DNA of 64,000 nucleotides from NCBI GenBank assembly GCA_000697355.1, contig JNEN01001256.1:1-64000 (forward strand). Direction: 5' to 3'. The notes under the pieces were generated by a model. It made no database searches, had not been told where the DNA came from, and saw only the letters and a program-made list of their open reading frames with translations. Shown here one piece after another: positions 57,396 to 64,000 of the stretch (within the stretch, counting starts at the first letter, position 1; every line of letters begins with the position of its first letter). Origin of the DNA: Syncephalastrum monosporum B8922. Taxonomy: Eukaryota > Mucoromycota > Mucoromycetes > Mucorales > Syncephalastraceae. The translations under genes were made by a program, and so were the position numbers.

Positions 57396-59700
57396 GTTGA
57401 CTGGACAAAGAGAAAACGGTGGAGGTAATTTGGGTAAAACGATAGGTACGATTTGACACCCAAAGCGTATCCTTTATATACTTTGTCGAATTAGGCCATA
57501 ACATATCGCACCAAAATCGAAAAGACGATGCATAAGCATGAATGACGCTCTGTGAGACATCGTGAATAGTCCAGATGATGCCAATCGAAAGCGGGCATTT
57601 CATGTGAAGTCAGCAAAAGAAGTGCTTGTCACACGCGGAGAATCCGGGACGCATGTGATATTAACGCGTTGCGGGACCAATCAGCAGCACTTCCAGAGAA
57701 TAACTGGACCAGACGATCCATGTGATTCACCTCTGATCGTTATTTGCCTTGACATCTCTATTTGCCTGCCGCGGAATTCCTCGCCGCGGCCCTCTTCGTG
57801 CGTTAGTATGCATTTCTCCCCAACCGTGGTGAACTTTCAATAGAAACAGCACCCACTCAGCATATCGGCACCATTCGCAATGTTACTATGTGGTCACACA
57901 TCCGTTCCTCGGCTAATCATAACAACGCATTACCCACGTATCCACTCTTTCAAATTGAAGGCAAAACTATCGCCTTTGTGGGAAGACTCACACATCTCCT
58001 TATGGGCAATTTCAAGATAACAAGCTTTATCTCCTTTACAGTACTGTACAGAAAGTATTATCGTCGTTGTGACATCCACGCGTTCGTCCTTTAAACTTGC
58101 CTGAGTTTCCGTATTCGTTTTGTCACCTGAAATGATGCAACCGCATTGTGTGCTGTCCACTGTAGACACTGCTGCAACACGCACTCTGAGTACTCTTCTT
58201 TTTGATGTGGCATGAGTCATCCAATTTTCACTGACCGAACATCCGACTCCCCAAACGTTGCAGTTCTCAACGCTCCTCGCTCGGTCCTCACTCCTTTGTA
58301 CATTTGTATTCAGTGCAGCACACCGCAAGATAGTTTTCCTTCACACATTACGACTATTTGTATGTATACACCCGCATCTGGCCTGGAGCTTTATCTGGAA
58401 ATTTCGATATGCTCAAAAACGCAGCCGTCGCCCTACAAATCAAACCTAGCTTGCCTACTACCCACGAAGAATGATCATTATCGTATCTCCAATTTTCTGT
58501 CACTGTTTTCCCTTTGAAGACTATTGTTTGATCAGAAACGTTTCTAGAGCACTACTGCATCCATTGCTCCGCTGCTGCTGTTAACAGTGATAGCCTGGAT
58601 CCTTGTATGCAACCTACCGAGTGCTACGATTTGCGCCGTATGTCGCACTTACAAAGGCGACTAACTGCAACCTCTGTACCTCGCTTCCTTCAGCCTTTTC
58701 CAACGTATGACCGGACATACAAAACCTTCACATTTGCAGGATATGCAGCTCTATTGAAAGCCACAAGTGGGACTTGTCTCGAAATTGTAGGTCTGAAAAT
58801 CCTCTGTTTATTTAGTTCGGAAATCTAGTATGTTCGGCCGACCTATCTAAGAGATGTGGGATATACTATGATGTACCTTGAATCGCTGCAAATAATTGTG
58901 GCCTTGTCTCTTATAGTTACGCCTCACCTTACACCATGGTGGTATACACCTCCAAGTGCTGCATAACAAAGCAGAACTGCGTATCTACCGCCTCGTAGGC
59001 GTTATCAGGTGTCACTATGCACGCCTATCGCGTATATTGAATCTACCGTCGTGAGACTGTCGCTGACATTGGTACCCTTTAATCTCGTGGCACTCGATGA
59101 TAAACTTTATTAAAATCAGCGAAACCCTTTCTTTCCACTCATATCGTGATGGACCTTGAGGCTGGAATGTGACAGGAATAAGAAAGCATAAACTTCTCGA
59201 GTTCTGGCAAAATTGCCTAGAGCAAAGCCCCTTTATATTATGGATTAACTTCGTTCCGTGGCGTTTGTCTTCCTTTCCTTGTAGACATGGTTTGATCTTC
59301 TGAGAAACTTCTCTCCCCCTGCTTCATTGTGGTACGCTGATCCGTGTCCCGTAGATTACCTCAAACAGGTGTTTTTTAGTATTGAAATATTAAAAAAAAA
59401 AAAGCAAACGTGAATAGGGCTTATATTCATCTCTAGAAGCGGCTCAAACGGAGGACCCATCGATGACAGCGAAGGTCCTTCCGTTTAACGCCTTTTCAAA
59501 GAGCTATAATGGGCGAATTGTTTAGAAGAAACATGCATTTGCATGCGGCTTCTGCATATTGTGCATGATCTCCACCGCTTAAATCGATGATATACATACC
59601 AGTGGTGTTCTCACTCCACCCCAGAGAAGAATATTCTTTCAGTCATATCCTTTAGTACCATACGCGCATTTCTATACTTGTCTCATCTTGACTAGTAGTC
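57396..59700. other. long intergenic, gene-poor region
   Basis: About 2.3 kb without a convincing gene. Short open frames (e.g. 57562-57843, 58212-58517) lack any coherent protein character. Poly-A at 59393-59403. Possibly remnants of decayed elements, but no repeat ends were recognised. Confidence 0.5.
57471..57480 (-). promoter_or_regulatory. TATA box of the 87-aa gene
   Basis: TATATAAAGG on the minus strand, 76-85 bp upstream of the ATG at 57395. Confidence 0.6.
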
Positions 59701-61598
59701 ATGTCGGAATCCGCGGGTCGACAAGCAGGCGATCAAAAAGACATAATAGAACACAGTGCACAAACAAGCACTCAACTTCCCGCTCTTGAAGAGCAGGTAG
59801 CTACTAACGGAGGACGTTCGACTGATGAGCCTTACTGCATTTTTCCAAAATGGATGAAATTCACCATCGTTGCAATGGCCGCCGGCGCTGCTTTTTTGAC
59901 AACTCTCTCCATCTACATTTATTTCCCCGCCCTTAATCCTATAAGAAAGGTACCCTGTTCCGCGAGTATGCAATATATTTACCAGCTCTGAGCTTGACTA
60001 GGACCTTGATATATCAAACGAGCTGGTGAACCTTACTGTCACTGTCTTCCTGATTTTTCAAGGCGTATCACCCATCCTCTGGGGCTCTTTGTCTGACCAG
60101 TGGGGCCGACGCCCGGTATATATCAGCACGATCGTAATCTTCGTGGGATCATGCGCTGGCATGGCACTTGCACCAACGTACCAAACGTTTCTGGCACTTC
60201 GAATGCTCCAAGGTTTCGGAGGAACCAGCATGAGCGCAGTTGGTATTTGAAAGGTTCTTGCTGCTAATCTCCAGGCTAAAGATTTATCTCTAATCGCAGG
60301 CGCAGGTATCGCGGGTGACATAACAACACCAGAAGAGTAAGGCGCCTAGTATGCGAGGATCGTAATTTAAAACATTCCACGTCCAGGCGTGGGTCGTATG
60401 TAGCAATCATCTCGGTTGGACAGACTCTTGGTGTTGCATTGGGACCAGCCATTGGTGGAATTATTGCAGAAAGATTATCCTGGCGATGGATATTTTGGTT
60501 TCTAATGATTTATGGGGCCGCAGTTCTGGTTATGATCCTATTCTTTCAGCCAGAGACACTTCGTTCCCTGGTAGGGAACGGAGCACAGAAGTATGCGAAT
60601 CCAACGCCAGTAAGCCCGTCCATTCTCTGCGTATTAGAAGGCACCACAGATAACAGGATACCTGAATTTATTAGACCCAGTGGCTCAGAAGACGCATCCA
60701 AGTCAAACAAGGCAAAAAAGTCGTGCCGTCGGCAGGTCAGGGGCAATACTTGCGTATGCCAAATGTGCTTCAACCATTGTTGTTTCTGCTGAACAAGGAC
60801 GTCGCTGTGGCGATGGTCTGTTATGGTCTATACTCAGGAGTCTATCAAGGCCTCTTGACAATAACGCCTAGTCTGCTAAATGAAATCTATCAGCTAGGCG
60901 AGCTGAAAATTGGACTTTGTTTCTTGGCTCAAGGTCTCGGATGTGCCTTGAATTCTGTAATAGGAGGACGAATCTTTGACCGCGATTTTCGAATTACGGC
61001 AGCAAAGACCAATCTGCCCCCTGAAAAGACAAAACGAGGCAATCTGGCGCCTGAATTTCCTATTTTTGAGGCGCGCCTCCGCACATCATGGCTTTACGGT
61101 GTACTTATGCAGATCATTGTGCTTGCTTATGGCTGGTGTCTTTATGCACATGCAGACGTTGCTGTTGTTATCACATTGTTAGCTGTTTGTGAGTTCATAA
61201 TGTTGGAGCCTGTAATGCATACAACTCATATGCTATTTTTATTCAGGCGGTTTCGCGCTTATAGGCGTATTTAACGTTTTCCAACTGGTTATGGTGGACT
61301 TGTTTCCTTCTAAAGGCGCTTCTGCTACCGCGACAAACAATCTCGTGCGGAGCACATTTGGGTATGCCAGCAAAAGAGCCAGGATACGCGCAAGTACCCT
61401 GTGTCACTGATCACAAAGTATAAATTATGTAGTGCCGTGTCGACGATTCTCATGGAGCCAGCAATCCAGGGCATTGGTGTGGCATGGACCTTTACGGCAC
61501 TTGCATGTCTCCTCGTTGCTTCAAATGTGTTATTGCTGGTTCTAGTTAGATTCGGTCCTAAATGGAGGGAGCAGCGCATGCTTAAACAAGAAACATGA
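59701..61598 (+). CDS. MFS drug/polyamine exporter, DHA1 (Qdr/Dtr1-like) type
   Basis: Seven exons (59701-59949, 60002-60242, 60300-60336, 60387-60609, 60675-61188, 61247-61361, 61433-61598) give 514 aa. Apparent in-frame stops at 60249 and 60672 fall inside introns, so the gene reads as intact. About 55 cytoplasmic residues precede the first span. MFS motif A 'GSLSDQWGRRPVYIS', 'QGFGGTSMSAVGAGIAGDITTPEERG' (span 4-5 region), 'ALGPAIGGIIAERLSWRWIFW' (motif C), a central basic loop with 'QWLRRRIQVKQGKK', and late 'LVMVDLFPSKGASATATNNLVRS' as in fungal DHA1 transporters. The family pumps drugs, polyamines, dityrosine or organic acids. It stands alone, so the substrate is not hinted by neighbours. 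Confidence 0.92.
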
Positions 61599-64000
61599 CT
61601 TAGCAGCATATAATTTGTCTTCGTTTCTTTTTCTATCAACTGACAAGCCCTGTATACCTACACATTCAAGCAAAAAGTGTGCATACGTCTGAAACCTCGT
61701 AAATTAAGGATGCGTTCAAAGCAATACGTTATAGTGATGAAAAGTGATTTCTTTCCACCAAGGGCTCTATAAGCGACTTTATGTCCAGAAGGTGCAACTA
61801 GAGAACGACCATAGACAAGCCAAACCTACCAAAGGGTGTCATTTGAATATTGTCCCGTTTTTCTCTACGTCACGACTTGTAACCCTTCGCACTGAAATAC
61901 CCGCCCTGAACCATGATAATTGATTAGACCGCTTACCAGCTAACGCTGACACAATAGTGAAGAATCTAATAATTTATAATCTCATTACTTCTAGTCATTA
62001 CCTCTGAGTAATCGTCTATCATCACAACATCAACACCATTTGAATCTATTCGTATTAACCTAGTTCTTGATACGCTTGAGATCAGAATATGTTAGAGTTT
62101 CATCATAATTGCTACGGTGCTCTATCAGGTTCATCTATATGGCGGGCCCGTCTGGTTTGTCGACATACTGGCTACATTGTTCGACGGTTTTATCCACATG
62201 TCACACGCTTTTTTACTCTGTAGAAAAGCAGACTTCCTTTCATAAAGACCTCTTTTTCTGACGGCTTCCAACAACTCTGTATTTCGAAAAACGCAAACTG
62301 ATATCTTATCAGATAGTCATGTTGGCTGTTGACTATACATTCCAATATACTGCAAGAATTATCTTCTACTCATCTTCATTCAAACGATAAATGCAACTTC
62401 CTAAACCAGTCTAACCTAGCAAGACGCAACCTGGTCCAGGTGTAACGCAAGGCAAGAGAACATATAATCTCCTGTACTTCCGTTCTCCTTATTTTGACAC
62501 GTTTGTACCTACGGACTTAGAAAATCCTTGCTGAAGGTCGACAACAATGAGTAACTATAAGCACGATTACATTTGTTAGACGCCATTTAAAGGAAGGAGA
62601 GATATACAGTACTGTAGTATCGATCGCTGACGTCAGTAGGTTAGAGATATAAAGAGTAAGGTTTGTTTGCTAGAACTGCCTGGTCTCTCGTGCTGTCCGC
62701 CGCATATAGCTTCTCGTCACGTCAGTTTTTTTTAGTATGCATTTATAATGTGAGAACAAACGTTCAACTACCCCATACGAAAGACTAGAAAAGACAATGG
62801 GAATAAAGCAAGCTTTCCCATCAACCATCATGTTCTCGGCAGTTCATTTATAAAGTGTCCATCTAATATACTGTGTTAAGTAGAACATTACGACCTCATA
62901 TATTCTGAAGTCTCTCGTCAACGGCAGATTATACGTATTATGAATCTTCAGCTTCGTTTTTACATGCGCTTTGAATATCTATATCTACCGTTTGCTGGTT
63001 TTTACCTCCTATTCACACGATAAATACTGACCCAATTTCCCTTTGGCATGATGCACCACTTACATATACTCTGCACATCTTGTACTTTAAGCTGAAGCAT
63101 AATTCTGAGGATGAATACGATTGTCAAGGTGTATTCGGTGATGGTTTTGGGTCCTGTAATGCGGCGAGCGATCCTTCGTATGATACATATATATCACGCT
63201 AATCTTGCAGTAAGCATAACATTTCATCAAAGAAAACTTCCAAGCCAATAGTAAGTACGTAGGTAAGGACTCTAAACAGACGACTTCACAAAGTATCATT
63301 TATACTGCTCATACGTCGGGCTGTCCATCACGCTATATCAGACTGCAGTCATCCGATCTTCTTCTCCATTAAAAGCTATATGGCTGCAGCAGTGTTTTCT
63401 CGCATCAACTTGATTTTGCGTTAGCACTCAAGTTTCTATTTCCTTCTTTTCCTCATACACATGCTGAAGATAGGCTTCGGCGAAGGCCACTTATGTCCAA
63501 AGGACACAAGCGAAGTCAAATGATATGAAGCGATAGACGTAATTTGTGAGGAGATTGTCTAGACTCATCTTGAAAGTTTTGTACAAGACCGCATGAATAA
63601 ATCCGCGGATAGGTGGAATGGCATCGTTTATGAGCTCACTCCTTATTCTTGTGCTCCAGAATCAAATCAACGTTAGTCCTTTTTCACACTTTTTGCGGGG
63701 CCTGCTGATTAATAGAAGCGCAAGCTGAGGGGATTTGCGCAAAGTAAAAAGGTCTTTTATATAGTTAAATTAAGCCTGAGGGCCTGGTCCTCGAAGATCA
63801 GATACTGCATATCAAACTTTCAGCTATCTCAGTTGATTGATATATCGCGCGTACAGTATGAATTTCGACTATTTTTAATATTGAGCTGTGGCCTAAGCCG
63901 CTCTCGTTCTTTTTTCTGTCAGCCGGAGAAGTTTCCGCGGCTTTTGTTTATCACCCCCTCAAAAGACCCCCCCACGCTGTTCTGCCCAGGCCGACGCCCT
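61599..64000. other. AT-rich gene-poor end of the window
   Basis: About 2.4 kb with no supported gene on either strand. Features seen are a CRE-like palindrome TGACGTCA (62628-62635) and scattered poly-T. Only one frame exceeds 60 codons (63087-63299), without coding character. Confidence 0.5.

Noticed and set aside
60249..60674. MFS gene looked like a pseudogene with in-frame stops and a frameshift
   Set aside because: Introns 60243-60299 and 60610-60674 have canonical borders, remove both stops and restore family-conserved sequence in phase.
63087..63299. 70-codon minus-strand frame at the window end
   Set aside because: No coding bias, no introns or family features; likely chance in AT-rich DNA.

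Overview
This window looks like nuclear DNA of a filamentous early-diverging fungus, probably Mucoromycota (Mucorales-like). Genes are closely packed on both strands. Introns are short (mostly about 45-75 nt), with GTAAG/GTATG-type donors and YAG acceptors. The gene set is eukaryotic and fungal: a vacuolar carboxypeptidase and a subtilase, Dnm1, a Lrg1-like LIM-RhoGAP, APC6/Cdc16, Elg1, Sqt1, Dop1, mitochondrial ATP4 and SDHAF3. The placement within fungi is inference from gene content and intron style; no rRNA or other taxonomic marker is present.

Layout. 1-7.3 kb: PEX11-family protein (+), vacuolar serine carboxypeptidase (+), a MoxR-like AAA protein without a visible Walker A (-), and a 79-aa single-span protein (+) sharing a short divergent promoter with it. 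7.3-9.0 kb: no convincing gene. 9-15 kb: three intronless genes on + (an unrecognised Ser-rich 562-aa protein, a CREB/ATF-type bZIP factor, an O-fucosyltransferase-like type II membrane protein). 16.3-27.1 kb, all on -: a bHLH factor with a 16-nt microexon, an LMBRD1-type lysosomal cobalamin transporter, and DOP1. 27.6-33.3 kb: secreted/vacuolar subtilase (+), CDC16/APC6 (-), a GNAT acetyltransferase (-). 34-38.5 kb: tandem FKBP12 genes and DNM1 (+). 38.7-47.5 kb, all on -: LIM-RhoGAP, ELG1, SQT1. 48.7-57.4 kb: casein kinase I (+), a histidine-phosphatase protein (+), SDHAF3 (-), a SMAP-domain protein (+), ATP4 (-), MPP6 (-) and a small predicted mitochondrial protein (-). 57.4-64 kb is gene-poor and more AT-rich, with one intact seven-exon MFS exporter.

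The genes are mostly unrelated housekeeping functions rather than a pathway cluster, and no secondary-metabolite, CRISPR-like or intact mobile system was seen. Themes recur: organelle dynamics (PEX11, DNM1, DOP1), mitochondrial energy metabolism (ATP4, SDHAF3, two small predicted mitochondrial proteins) and vacuole/lysosome function (carboxypeptidase, subtilase, LMBRD1). Convergent pairs lie 120-225 bp apart. The least explained elements are a 646-nt LIM-RhoGAP intron that stays open in frame and carries complementary CA/TG tracts, a GC-AG intron confined to one of the twin FKBP genes, microexons of 10 and 16 nt, a degenerate tRNA-like element in front of SDHAF3, and an orphan spliced reading frame near 48 kb.
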